This document shows, piece by piece, positions 18,097 to 27,113 of a stretch of DNA of 64,000 bases (the first letter of the stretch is position 1; each line of letters begins with the position of its first letter). The stretch covers positions 62,001 to 126,000 of the forward strand of contig NZ_LZHW01000073.1 in NCBI RefSeq assembly GCF_001667265.1. The letters are read 5' to 3'. A program made the position numbers and the translations under genes. Source of the stretch: Mycobacterium sp. ACS4331 (GTDB lineage Bacteria > Actinomycetota > Actinomycetes > Mycobacteriales > Mycobacteriaceae). A model generated the notes under the pieces. It was not told the origin of the DNA. It worked only from the letters and a program-made list of their open reading frames with translations, and made no database searches.

Positions 18097-18495
18097 ATGA
18101 CTGGTCGCTCAGCGATCACCGCGGCCTGCGCGGGCATCGTCGCCGCGTTCTTCTCGGTGCCTGTGGCGCATGCGGAGGAGATCGTGACCTACGAAGTGGT
18201 GTCGGATTCGCTCAGCGTGGCAGGCGGAGTCGAGTACTTCGACGGCACCGCACGCCGGCTGTTGACCAATGTCCCGCTGCCGTGGCGGATGACGGTGCCG
18301 CTGGCCAACCCGCGCAGCCTGGGCACCGATGGTGCGGAGGTGCGCGCCGACTGGCGCAGCAGCATCGCCGGGCCGGTCTGGCGGCCGGGCACCTGGGTCA
18401 CGGTTCGGATCTACATCGGCGACAGGCTGCGCTGCCAGAACACACTCGACATCGGCAACGCATCCTGTTACGGCAGTACAGGATTCACGTCATGA
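18097..18495 (+). CDS. Secreted MmpS-like small protein
   Basis: 132 residues. A signal peptide ends at about AHAEE, and the rest resembles the beta-sandwich of MmpS proteins: YEVVSDSLSVAGGVEYFDG, then LPWRMTVPL, then CQNTLDIGNASC with two Cys near the end. True MmpS proteins keep a membrane anchor and pair with MmpL; here the anchor appears cleavable and no mmpL is nearby. GGGAGG precedes ATG 18097 and the stop overlaps the next start as ATGA. Confidence 0.7.
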   Translation: MTGRSAITAACAGIVAAFFSVPVAHAEEIVTYEVVSDSLSVAGGVEYFDGTARRLLTNVPLPWRMTVPLANPRSLGTDGAEVRADWRSSIAGPVWRPGTWVTVRIYIGDRLRCQNTLDIGNASCYGSTGFTS

Positions 18496-19046
18496 CTACG
18501 GCGACGGGCCGACGCTGGTCAGCGGCGATCATCGCCGCGATCGGTCTGATCCTCGCCACCGCGCCCCCCGTGCAGGCGGAACCGGCACCGACGCCGTTCC
18601 CCGATCTCGACGACGTCACGGCGTGGTACGACGAGCGCGACGCCGCCGAGTTCCTGCTGCCCGATCGTCCCGAGGTCTGGTTTCTGACCCCGACCGGACT
18701 CACCTGCGGGATCTGGGTGTGGGGCAGTTTCGGCTGTACCGGTGCCATCCCGGGTCTGCCGCCGGGAGAACACCACATCGCCTGGTTCAACGGGAATCGC
18801 GCGGTGCATCACGGTTGGACGGCCGCCATCCAATTCCCCGCCGGACGGGCCGTGCACACGCTGGGACCTCGCAGCTACGTCACCTATGAGTCGACGACCT
18901 GCGCGGTCACGCCCGAGGGCGACACCTTCTGTGGGCACGGGGCCAACAAGTTCCACATCACCGCCGCCGGCACCTGGTTCAAGGCGTGGAATGACCGTCG
19001 GTCCCAGGTCTGCAACGCCTACGGGTCCTGCGTCCCGGAGTGGTGA
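18492..19046 (+). CDS. Secreted cysteine-containing protein, function unknown
   Basis: 184 residues with a signal peptide (about 1-29, ending VQAEP). The mature part has six Cys (LTCGIW, GCTGAI, TTCAVT, FCGHG, VCNAYGSC), suggesting disulfides, and many aromatic residues. I recognise no family or active site. It is the last gene of the mce operon, coupled by ATGA to the MmpS-like gene, and ends 10 bases from the convergent DUF732 gene. Confidence 0.7.
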   Translation: MTTATGRRWSAAIIAAIGLILATAPPVQAEPAPTPFPDLDDVTAWYDERDAAEFLLPDRPEVWFLTPTGLTCGIWVWGSFGCTGAIPGLPPGEHHIAWFNGNRAVHHGWTAAIQFPAGRAVHTLGPRSYVTYESTTCAVTPEGDTFCGHGANKFHITAAGTWFKAWNDRRSQVCNAYGSCVPEW

Positions 19047-19056
19047 GGGGCGGCGA

Positions 19057-19353
19057 TCAGGCGAGGGTGTCTGGGCACAGTTCGGTCTGGGCGGCCGCGA
19101 TGATCTCCGGCATGCCCACCGCCGGAAAGTAGCGCGACTGCTGGTGTTCGGGGCGGAGGCCGCGGTGCAGGACCGAGCAGACCATCTGCCCGCTGTGCAA
19201 CAGGCTGCCCTCCGGAAGCGGTATCACGACGCCACTGCGCCGCAGTTTCGTCAGGTAGCTGTCGTCGTCGGCGTGCGCCGGCGCAACCGGTGTCAGCCAA
19301 CCCAGGGCGGACACCGCGATCACCGGCAGCACCACCGCACGTCCCAGCGTCAT
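19057..19353 (-). CDS. DUF732-type small secreted protein
   Basis: 98 residues. The signal peptide ends VAPAHADD, followed by DDSYLTKLRRSGV and two Cys, which is the signature of the mycobacterial DUF732 family of small exported proteins with unknown function. ATG 19353 overlaps the tetR stop as ATGA, so it is cotranscribed with the regulator. Confidence 0.82.
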   Translation of the reverse strand: MTLGRAVVLPVIAVSALGWLTPVAPAHADDDSYLTKLRRSGVVIPLPEGSLLHSGQMVCSVLHRGLRPEHQQSRYFPAVGMPEIIAAAQTELCPDTLA

Positions 19354-20006
19354 GCCGAATTGTTTCCGACGCCGTGGATCAGCATCGAGGTGATCGCCGC
19401 CGCGGTTTCCGCGCGATCACGGGTGCGCTCGCACAGTCGGTCAGCGGTGCACAGGAACCAGGTCATCCCCACCGCCAGCTGCACCATCAGTCCGATGTCG
19501 AAATCCTTGTGCTGCCAGGCCGACAGATTCGCCTCGACGACCCGTTCGATCTCCTGCAGAGACGGGTCGATGCGGTCTCGGTAGTACTGTCCGGCCCGGT
19601 CGGCCTGGCCGAAGATCATCACGCCCATCAGTGGTCCGATCTCGTCCATGACACCGAGCAGGTCGGAGATGAACCGATGGGTGCGGTCGTACATCACCGT
19701 GCCGGTGGCGTCGAACTCCTCCGGTGGGGCACCGGACATTTCGACCAACTTGTTCACGGCCTCCTCAAGGGGCGAGGCGACCGCGGCCTCGAAGAGATCC
19801 TCCTTCGAACCGAAATGGCGGTACAGCAGTGCCTCATTCACACCGGCGGCGGCAGCCAGGTCACGGGTGCGTGCACCGTCGAACCCGGTCTGTTCGAAGA
19901 CTCGCCGCGCGGCGTCGATGATCTGTTCCCGACGCTCGTCCGCCGACAGGCGCGGCTGCGGGTTCGAATAGGCGGCGCGGGGAGCGCGTCCTGACCTAGG
20001 AGGCAT
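19350..20006 (-). CDS. TetR-family transcriptional regulator
   Basis: 218 residues. Residues about 20-70 form the TetR helix-turn-helix (RREQIIDAARRVFEQTGFDG, then LYRHFGSKEDLF), and the rest is a helical ligand-binding and dimer domain. The N-terminus is basic and unstructured. AGGAGG directly precedes ATG 20006. An inverted repeat 15-31 bases upstream resembles those before the mce operon and the monooxygenase/esterase pair, so I infer self-repression and control of those genes. The ligand may be the lipid or steroid imported by the Mce system. It is not close to KstR or KstR2 by position. Confidence 0.9.
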   Translation of the reverse strand: MPPRSGRAPRAAYSNPQPRLSADERREQIIDAARRVFEQTGFDGARTRDLAAAAGVNEALLYRHFGSKEDLFEAAVASPLEEAVNKLVEMSGAPPEEFDATGTVMYDRTHRFISDLLGVMDEIGPLMGVMIFGQADRAGQYYRDRIDPSLQEIERVVEANLSAWQHKDFDIGLMVQLAVGMTWFLCTADRLCERTRDRAETAAAITSMLIHGVGNNSA

Positions 20007-20020
20007 CGAAAGGCCGCATG

Positions 20021-20037
20021 GTAAGTGAATACTTCAC
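20021..20037. promoter_or_regulatory. Candidate autoregulatory operator of tetR
   Basis: GTAAGTGAATACTTCAC contains the inverted repeat GTGAA-TAC-TTCAC and the core GTAAGTGNNTACT shared with the site before the mce operon. It sits 15 bases upstream of the tetR start on the - strand, where bound protein would block transcription. Confidence 0.5.
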
Positions 20038-20092
20038 CAGGTCAGCATACTGCCCGCAGATGTGACCTGGCCTACAGTGCGCAGTCGCCGGG

Positions 20093-20572
20093 TCAGGCGG
20101 GCTCGCAGATCAGAATCGGGATCCTGCGGTCGGTGTAGGACCGGTAATTGGCGAAGTCCGGGTACATCGCATCCAGTTTGGGCCAGTACTCGTCGCGCTC
20201 TTCGTCGGTGGCGTCCCGCGCGACGAGGGTGAGCTTCTCGGTCTTGGTCTGGAACGTGATGTTGGGGTTGGCCTGGATGTTGAGGTACCACATCGGGTTG
20301 GTGGCCCGCCCGCCCTGGGAGGCGACCAGAACGATGCGCTCGCCCTCCTGCAGGAACAGCAGGGGACTGTCCCGGGGTTCGCCGGACTTGCGCCCGATGG
20401 TGGTCAGGATTCCGACCTCGGCGCCGCGCAGGAACTTGTTGCCGAACCTGCCATCGGTCTTCTTGAACAGGAAGGTCTGGATGCGTGACATCCATTTGAT
20501 GGCCGTTCCCGTCGACTTCGCGTTCAAGCGCTCGACCTGTTTGGGGCTGAGCGGGCGGGGTGTATCGGCCAT
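20093..20572 (-). CDS. F420-dependent nitroreductase-fold protein (Ddn-like)
   Basis: 159 residues of the split-beta-barrel deazaflavin (F420)-binding family. GILTTIGRKSGEPRDSPLLF, ILVASQGG-like residues and NPMWYLNIQANP are the family blocks. M. tuberculosis Ddn (Rv3547, 151 residues) sits beside fadA5 (Rv3546) in the same relation, so this is probably its orthologue; Ddn reduces menaquinone and activates nitroimidazole drugs. It follows the NTF2-like gene by 8 bases and ends the fadA5 operon. Confidence 0.85.
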   Translation of the reverse strand: MADTPRPLSPKQVERLNAKSTGTAIKWMSRIQTFLFKKTDGRFGNKFLRGAEVGILTTIGRKSGEPRDSPLLFLQEGERIVLVASQGGRATNPMWYLNIQANPNITFQTKTEKLTLVARDATDEERDEYWPKLDAMYPDFANYRSYTDRRIPILICEPA

Positions 20573-20580
20573 GACGGAAC

Positions 20581-20961
20581 CTAACGTGTGATGAACGGGC
20601 GGACTTTCGCGCGGATGTGGTGGATCTGAGCCGTCTCGCCTGAGGCGGGGATCAGAAACACTTCGTCGACGCGCGCGCCCACCTTACGTCCGGCGAGCGA
20701 TGGTTTGGTCTTCAATTCGAACTTCGCGCGCACCTCGTCGCCGGCGACTGTGAAATCCGGCGCGCTCACCGATTCGATGACCCGGTACTGCGGACCCCCG
20801 TTGAGGCTGCGGCGCAGGTGATTGCCCGAGAATCCCGTCTTGACGCCGAACTCGATCCGCTGGCAGCCCGGCGCGAACGGGACCGCGTCGGCTTCATGGC
20901 TGGCCAACGCCTCGATGTACGCGCGTGCCGCGGCGATGCGGTCGGCGTCCGAAACCGGCAC
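20581..20961 (-). CDS. NTF2/SnoaL-like small protein
   Basis: 126 residues beginning at GTG 20961, one base after the fadA5 stop. The N-terminal helix (DADRIAAARAYIEALASHEADAV) followed by a curved-sheet pattern is characteristic of the NTF2-like fold, which includes ketosteroid isomerases and many small hydrolases. I see no certain catalytic Asp/Tyr set. Its position between fadA5 and ddn suggests a role in steroid breakdown; M. tuberculosis does not have a gene here. Confidence 0.7.
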   Translation of the reverse strand: MPVSDADRIAAARAYIEALASHEADAVPFAPGCQRIEFGVKTGFSGNHLRRSLNGGPQYRVIESVSAPDFTVAGDEVRAKFELKTKPSLAGRKVGARVDEVFLIPASGETAQIHHIRAKVRPFITR

Positions 20962-20962
20962 C

Positions 20963-22123
<1,161 letters not shown>

Positions 22124-22124
22124 C

Positions 22125-22138
22125 TAGAACACGTTTCA
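22125..22138. promoter_or_regulatory. KstR operator between fadA5 and cyp125
   Basis: TAGAACACGTTTCA fits the published KstR consensus TnnAACnnGTTnnA at every fixed position. It lies 10 bases upstream of the fadA5 start and about 150 bases upstream of the cyp125 start. KstR represses cholesterol genes until a 3-oxo-cholestenoyl-CoA ligand binds. Confidence 0.88.
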
Positions 22139-22290
22139 TTACTCTGACAAGCGATGATGCGGCACTGCCTTTGATCTGCGGTCGAGCCGTGTTTCAATGG
22201 TCTCAATCGGAACTAGACCACGTCGTATCAAGTGGCATCTGCCGTAGAGACGGCCCATCCACGCCACCCGCGGACACGAGGAGTGCACCC

Positions 22291-23541
22291 ATGGCCAGCC
22301 CGAACATCCCCAGCGACTTCGATTTTCTCGACGCCAGCCTGAACCTCGAGCGCCTGCCCGTCGAGGAGCTCGCCGAACTGCGCAGGGCCGAGCCTATCCA
22401 CTGGGTGGACGTGCCAGGCGGCACCGGCGGCTTCGGCGACAACGGCTACTGGATCGTCACCAAGCACGCCGACGTCAAAGAGGTGTCCAAGAACAGCGAC
22501 GTCTTCGGCAGTTCACCCGACGGCGCCATCCCGGTCTGGCCGCAGGAGATGACGCGTGAGGCCATCGACCTGCAGAAGGCCGTGCTGCTGAACATGGACG
22601 CCCCGCAGCACACCCGACTGCGCAAGATCATCTCGCGCGGCTTCACTCCGCGCGCCGTCGGTCGCATCGAGGACGAACTGCGGGCCCGCGCCCGCAAGAT
22701 CGCCGAGACGGCGCTGGCGGCGGGTTCCGGTGACTTCGTCGAGCAGGTCGCCAGTGAACTGCCGCTGCAGGCCATCGCCGATCTGCTCGGGGTGCCGCAG
22801 GAGGACCGCGACAAGCTGTTCCGCTGGTCCAACGAGATGACCGCCGGCGAGGACCCGGAGTACGCCGACATCGACCCGGCCATGTCGTCGTTCGAGCTCA
22901 TCACCTACGCCATGAAGATGGCCGAAGAGCGGGCCAAGAACCCGACCGAGGACATCGTCACCAAGCTCATCGAGGCCGACATCGACGGGGAGAAGCTCTC
23001 CGACGACGAGTTCGGGTTCTTCGTCATCATGCTGGCGGTCGCCGGTAACGAGACCACCCGCAACTCGACCACTCACGGCATGATCGCCTTCATGGAGAAC
23101 CCCGACCAGTGGGAGCTCTACAAGAAGGAGCGGCCTGCCACCGCCGCCGATGAGATCGTCCGCTGGGCCACCCCGGTGTCGGCGTTCCAGCGCACCGCCC
23201 TCGAGGACACCGAACTCGGCGGCGTGCAGATCAAGAAGGGCCAGCGTGTGGTGCTGTCCTACCGGTCGGCCAACTTCGACGAAGAGGTCTTCGAAGACCC
23301 GCACACCTTCAACATCCTGCGCGATCCGAACCCGCACGTCGGTTTCGGCGGCACCGGCGCGCACTACTGCATCGGTGCCAACCTCGCCCGCATGACCATC
23401 AACCTGATCTTCAACGCGATCGCCGACGTGATGCCCGATCTCACGCCCATCGGGGATCCCGAGCGGCTGAAGTCCGGCTGGCTCAACGGAATCAAGCACT
23501 GGCAGATGGACTACACGGGCAAGACGGCGGCAGCGCAGTAG
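22291..23541 (+). CDS. cyp125: Steroid C26/C27 hydroxylase CYP125
   Basis: 416 residues, a cytochrome P450. The I-helix AGNETTRNS, the ExxR-type EIVRWATPVSAFQRT block and the heme loop FGGTGAHYCIGA (Cys about 360) are clear. Long stretches such as LNMDAPQHTRLRKIISRGFT follow M. tuberculosis CYP125A1 (Rv3545c), which oxidises the terminal carbon of cholesterol or cholestenone to start side-chain degradation. GAGGAG 10 bases before ATG 22291 supports this start; an in-frame upstream extension to 22171 has no similar support. First gene of the igr operon. Confidence 0.95.
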   Translation: MASPNIPSDFDFLDASLNLERLPVEELAELRRAEPIHWVDVPGGTGGFGDNGYWIVTKHADVKEVSKNSDVFGSSPDGAIPVWPQEMTREAIDLQKAVLLNMDAPQHTRLRKIISRGFTPRAVGRIEDELRARARKIAETALAAGSGDFVEQVASELPLQAIADLLGVPQEDRDKLFRWSNEMTAGEDPEYADIDPAMSSFELITYAMKMAEERAKNPTEDIVTKLIEADIDGEKLSDDEFGFFVIMLAVAGNETTRNSTTHGMIAFMENPDQWELYKKERPATAADEIVRWATPVSAFQRTALEDTELGGVQIKKGQRVVLSYRSANFDEEVFEDPHTFNILRDPNPHVGFGGTGAHYCIGANLARMTINLIFNAIADVMPDLTPIGDPERLKSGWLNGIKHWQMDYTGKTAAAQ

Positions 23542-23576
23542 TCTCTGCACCGGCGAGCGAATCAAGGAGGATTCGG

Positions 23577-24581
23577 GTGGATTTCACTCCAGACCCGGCG
23601 CAGCAGGCAGTCGCCGACGTCGTCACGTCCGTATTGGGACGCGACAACACGTGGGAGGCCCTCGTCGACGGCGGCGTGACCGCCCTCGGGGTACCCGAAC
23701 GACTCGGCGGTGATGACGTCGGACTGCCGGGTCTGGCCACGGCGCTGACCGAGATCGGCAGGCACGGAACCGTCAGCCCAGCCCTGGCCACGCTCGGCCT
23801 CGGGTTGATTCCGCTGCTGGACCTGGCCACCGACGAGCAGCAGGACCGTCTCCTGGCGGACGTCGCCAAAGGTGCGGTGCTGACCGCGGCCCTCAACGAA
23901 CCCGCAGCCCCGCTGCCGGAAGCGCCCGCCACCACCCTGAGCGGTGGAAAGCTCAACGGCACCAAGATCGGTGTGCCGTATGCGGACAGAGCCCGCTGGA
24001 TTCTGGTCACCGCCGACTCCGGCGTGGTGGTCGTGGCCGGTGACGCCGACGGATTGTCGATCACCAAGACACCGACATCCAACGGCTCCGACGAGTTCGT
24101 GCTCACCTTCCGCGATGTCGCGGTGCCGGATGCGGACGTGCTGACCGGGGCCTCCTGCACACGCGTCAACCAGTTGGTCCTGGCTGCTGTCGGCGCCTTC
24201 GCGGCGGGCCTGGTGGCCGGCGCGTTGCGCCTGACGGCGGACTACGTCGCCACCCGTGAGCAGTTCGGTCGGCCGCTGTCGACCTTCCAGACCGTGGCAG
24301 CGCAGCTGTCCGAGGTCTACATCGCCTCCCGCACGATCTCGCTGCTGTCGACCTCGACGGTGTGGCGGCTGTCCGAAGGACTCGATGCCAGTGAGGATCT
24401 GGCCATCCTGGGGTACTGGCTCACGTCGCAGGCCGCGCCCGCGATGCGGTTGTGCCACCACCTGCACGGCGGTATGGGTATGGACATCACCTACCCGATG
24501 GACCGCTATTTCTCCTCGATCAAGGACCTGACCCGACTGTTGGGCGGTCCCGCCCATCGTCTCGATCTGGTGGGAGCCTGA
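23577..24581 (+). CDS. fadE28: Acyl-CoA dehydrogenase subunit FadE28
   Basis: 334 residues, the short-type subunit of the alpha2-beta2 acyl-CoA dehydrogenase (FadE28/FadE29, also called ChsE1/ChsE2). It desaturates the 3-carbon side-chain intermediate 3-oxo-4-pregnene-20-carboxyl-CoA. The C-terminal dehydrogenase domain (ATREQFGRPLSTFQTVAAQL) and the HHLHGGMGMDITYPMDRYF block are visible, but it lacks the full set of active-site residues and needs its partner. GTG 23577 follows AAGGAGG, and the stop overlaps fadE29 as TGATG. Confidence 0.93.
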   Translation: MDFTPDPAQQAVADVVTSVLGRDNTWEALVDGGVTALGVPERLGGDDVGLPGLATALTEIGRHGTVSPALATLGLGLIPLLDLATDEQQDRLLADVAKGAVLTAALNEPAAPLPEAPATTLSGGKLNGTKIGVPYADRARWILVTADSGVVVVAGDADGLSITKTPTSNGSDEFVLTFRDVAVPDADVLTGASCTRVNQLVLAAVGAFAAGLVAGALRLTADYVATREQFGRPLSTFQTVAAQLSEVYIASRTISLLSTSTVWRLSEGLDASEDLAILGYWLTSQAAPAMRLCHHLHGGMGMDITYPMDRYFSSIKDLTRLLGGPAHRLDLVGA

Positions 24582-25744
24582 TGTTCATCGACCTCACTGC
24601 GGAGCAGCGCGCGCTGCAAGCCGAACTGCGGGAATACTTCTCCACGCTCATCACGCCTGAAGAGGCCAAGGCCATGGAGACGGATCGGCACAACGAGGCA
24701 TACCGCGCCGTCATCAAGAGAATGGGTTCCGACGGCAAGCTCGGTGTCGGGTGGCCCAAGGAGTACGGCGGGCTGGGCTTCGGCCCGATCGAGCAGCAGA
24801 TCTTCATCAACGAGGCCAACCGCGCCGACATCCCGCTTCCGATGGTCACCCTGCAGACCGTGGGTCCCACGCTGCAGGTGCACGGCACGGAGGAGCAGAA
24901 GAAGAAGTTCCTGCCCGGAATCCTCTCCGGAGACGTGCATTTCGCGATCGGATACTCCGAACCCGAGGCCGGCACCGACCTCGCGTCACTGCGCACCACC
25001 GCGGTCCGGCACGGTGACGAGTACGTGGTCAACGGACAGAAGATGTGGACCACCGGCGCGCACGACGCGGACTACATCTGGCTGGCCTGCCGCACCGACC
25101 CGAGTGCCGCCAAGCACAAGGGCATCTCGATCCTGATCGTGGACACCAAGGATCCCGGCTACTCGTGGACCCCGATCATCCTCTCCGACGGCGCCCACCA
25201 CACGAACGCGTCGTATTACAACGACGTCCGGGTGCCCGCCGACATGCTGGTCGGTGAGGAGAACGGCGGCTGGCGGCTCATCACCACGCAGCTCAACCAC
25301 GAGCGCGTCGGTCTGGGCCCGGCCGGCCGGATGGCCGGGATCTACGACCAGGTGCACGAGTGGGCGGCCACGCCCGGTTCCGACGGTGCCACACCGCTGG
25401 ACCAACCGGACGTTCAGCGCCTGCTCGGTCAGATCAAGTCCATCTGGCGGATCAACGAGCTGCTCAATTGGCAGGTCGCCGCGTCGGGGGAGACCATCGC
25501 CGTCGCGGATGCCGCGGCGACGAAAGTCTTCTCCACCGAACGCATTCAGGAAGTCGGGCGACTCGCCGAGGAGATCGTCGGCAGGTACGGCAACCCGGCG
25601 GATCCGCACACCGCCGAACTGCTCGAATGGCTCGACAAGATGACCAAACGCAATCTCGTCATCACCTTCGGTGGCGGGGTCAACGAGGTCATGCGCGAGA
25701 TGATCGCCGCTTCCGGCCTCAAGGTTCCGAGGGTGCCGCGGTGA
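24581..25744 (+). CDS. fadE29: Acyl-CoA dehydrogenase subunit FadE29
   Basis: 387 residues, equal in length to M. tuberculosis FadE29. All three acyl-CoA dehydrogenase domains are present: an N-terminal helical part, the FAD-binding middle strand block (AIGYSEPEAGTDLASLRTTA, then GQKMWTTGAHDADYIWLACR) and the C-terminal helical domain. The gene order cyp125-fadE28-fadE29 is that of the igr operon. It starts at ATG 24581 on the last base of the fadE28 stop and ends as GTGA with chsH2. Confidence 0.94.
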   Translation: MFIDLTAEQRALQAELREYFSTLITPEEAKAMETDRHNEAYRAVIKRMGSDGKLGVGWPKEYGGLGFGPIEQQIFINEANRADIPLPMVTLQTVGPTLQVHGTEEQKKKFLPGILSGDVHFAIGYSEPEAGTDLASLRTTAVRHGDEYVVNGQKMWTTGAHDADYIWLACRTDPSAAKHKGISILIVDTKDPGYSWTPIILSDGAHHTNASYYNDVRVPADMLVGEENGGWRLITTQLNHERVGLGPAGRMAGIYDQVHEWAATPGSDGATPLDQPDVQRLLGQIKSIWRINELLNWQVAASGETIAVADAAATKVFSTERIQEVGRLAEEIVGRYGNPADPHTAELLEWLDKMTKRNLVITFGGGVNEVMREMIAASGLKVPRVPR

Positions 25745-26721
25745 GCGAGGATCTGCAGGCGGGGATCGAACGGGTCAAGGCCGCCAACAGAAGCGAGCCG
25801 CGAGCTGGCCGAGATCCCGTGAATCAGCCGATGATTCACCACTGGGTTGACGCCATCGGGGACAAGAACCCGATCTACGTCGACCAGGAGGCCGCGAAGG
25901 CCGCCGGACATCCGGGCATCGTCGCTCCGCCGGCGATGATCCAGGTGTGGACTATGGGCGGGCTCGGTCAGGGCCGCTCAGACGACGACCCGCTGTCACA
26001 GGCGATGAAGGTCTTCGACGACGCCGGTTATGTCGGTGTGGTCGCCACCAACTGCGAGCAGACCTACCATCGCTATCTGCAGCCCGGCGAAGAGCTCACG
26101 ATCCACGCCGAGATCACCGACATCGTGGGCCCCAAGCAGACTGCGCTGGGGGAGAGCTACTTCATCAACCAGCTCATCACCTGGACGACGGCTGATGACG
26201 AGACCGTCGCCGAGATGAACTGGCGCATCATGAAATTCAGGCCTCGCGCGGCCGATGAGCCCGAGGTCCCGGAGGTCCCGGTGGTCCCGGAGGATCTCGA
26301 CCCCGACAAGCTCATGCGGCCTGCCTCGTCGAGGGACTCCCAGTTCTTCTGGGACGGTGTGAACGCCCACGAACTGCGGATCCAGCGCCGCCCTGACGGC
26401 ACGCTGCAGCACCCCCCGGTTCCGGCGGTCTGGCGCGACCACAAAGACGCGGTGCAGCCGTCCGACTATGTTGTCGCCTCCGGGAACGGCACGGTGTTCA
26501 GCTACGTCGTGCACCACGCGCCCAAGGTGCCGGGCCGCAGTCTGCCGTTCATCATCGCGCTCGTCGAACTCGAGGAGGGCGTACGGATGCTCGGTGAACT
26601 GCGCAATGTCGAAGCTGATCAGGTCTCGATCGGAATGCCCGTGCGCGTCACCTACATCGACTTCCCGGACAGTGATGTGAGCCCGGCCTGGACGCTGTAC
26701 GCATGGGAGCCCAACGCATGA
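25741..26721 (+). CDS. chsH2: ChsH2: MaoC-like hydratase with C-terminal DUF35
   Basis: 326 residues in two parts. The N-terminal MaoC-like hot-dog domain includes HHWVDAIGDKNPIYVDQE and GIVAPPAMIQVW. A proline-rich linker (about 170-195) leads to a DUF35/OB-fold domain. The homologue Rv3542c pairs with ChsH1 to hydrate the pregnenoyl-CoA intermediate, and its DUF35 domain binds the Ltp2 aldolase. The GTG start overlaps the fadE29 stop. It is slightly longer than Rv3542c, with the extra length in the linker. Confidence 0.92.
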   Translation: MSEDLQAGIERVKAANRSEPRAGRDPVNQPMIHHWVDAIGDKNPIYVDQEAAKAAGHPGIVAPPAMIQVWTMGGLGQGRSDDDPLSQAMKVFDDAGYVGVVATNCEQTYHRYLQPGEELTIHAEITDIVGPKQTALGESYFINQLITWTTADDETVAEMNWRIMKFRPRAADEPEVPEVPVVPEDLDPDKLMRPASSRDSQFFWDGVNAHELRIQRRPDGTLQHPPVPAVWRDHKDAVQPSDYVVASGNGTVFSYVVHHAPKVPGRSLPFIIALVELEEGVRMLGELRNVEADQVSIGMPVRVTYIDFPDSDVSPAWTLYAWEPNA

Positions 26722-27113
26722 CCGCGATCGAAGTCGGCACCGCACTGCCCGAACTCGCCATCTACGGTGACCCGACGTTCATCGTCTCCACCGCGATCGC
26801 CACCCGCGACTACCAGGACGTGCATCACGACCGGGACAAGGCGCAGGCCAAGGGATCCAAGGACATCTTCGTCAACATTCTCACCGACACCGGCCTGGTG
26901 CAGCGCTACCTGACCGACTGGGCGGGCCCGGCGGCGCGCATCAAGTCGATAGGCCTGCGGCTCGGAGTGCCGTGGTACGCCTACGACACCGTGACGTTCC
27001 GCGGCGAGGTCACCGCCGTCGACGCCGATCTGGTGACGGTGAAGGTGACTGGGTCGAACAGTCTCGGTGACCATGTCATCGCCACCGCCGCACTGACTTT
27101 GGGGGACAACTGA
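26718..27113 (+). CDS. chsH1: ChsH1: MaoC-like hydratase subunit
   Basis: 131 residues, a single hot-dog domain corresponding to Rv3541c. It carries DYQDVHHDRDKAQAKGSKDI, the Asp/His region expected to supply the hydratase active site in the ChsH1-ChsH2 heterotetramer. ATG 26718 overlaps the chsH2 stop as ATGA; an ATG five codons earlier (26703) is possible but would lie further inside chsH2. The stop overlaps the ltp2 start as TGATG. Confidence 0.92.
   Translation: MTAIEVGTALPELAIYGDPTFIVSTAIATRDYQDVHHDRDKAQAKGSKDIFVNILTDTGLVQRYLTDWAGPAARIKSIGLRLGVPWYAYDTVTFRGEVTAVDADLVTVKVTGSNSLGDHVIATAALTLGDN

Noticed and set aside
19350..20006. Identification of the TetR gene as kstR2
   Set aside because: kstR2 normally lies beside fadA6 (Rv3556c/Rv3557c), not beside ddn, and two of the four local operators depart from the KstR2 consensus.
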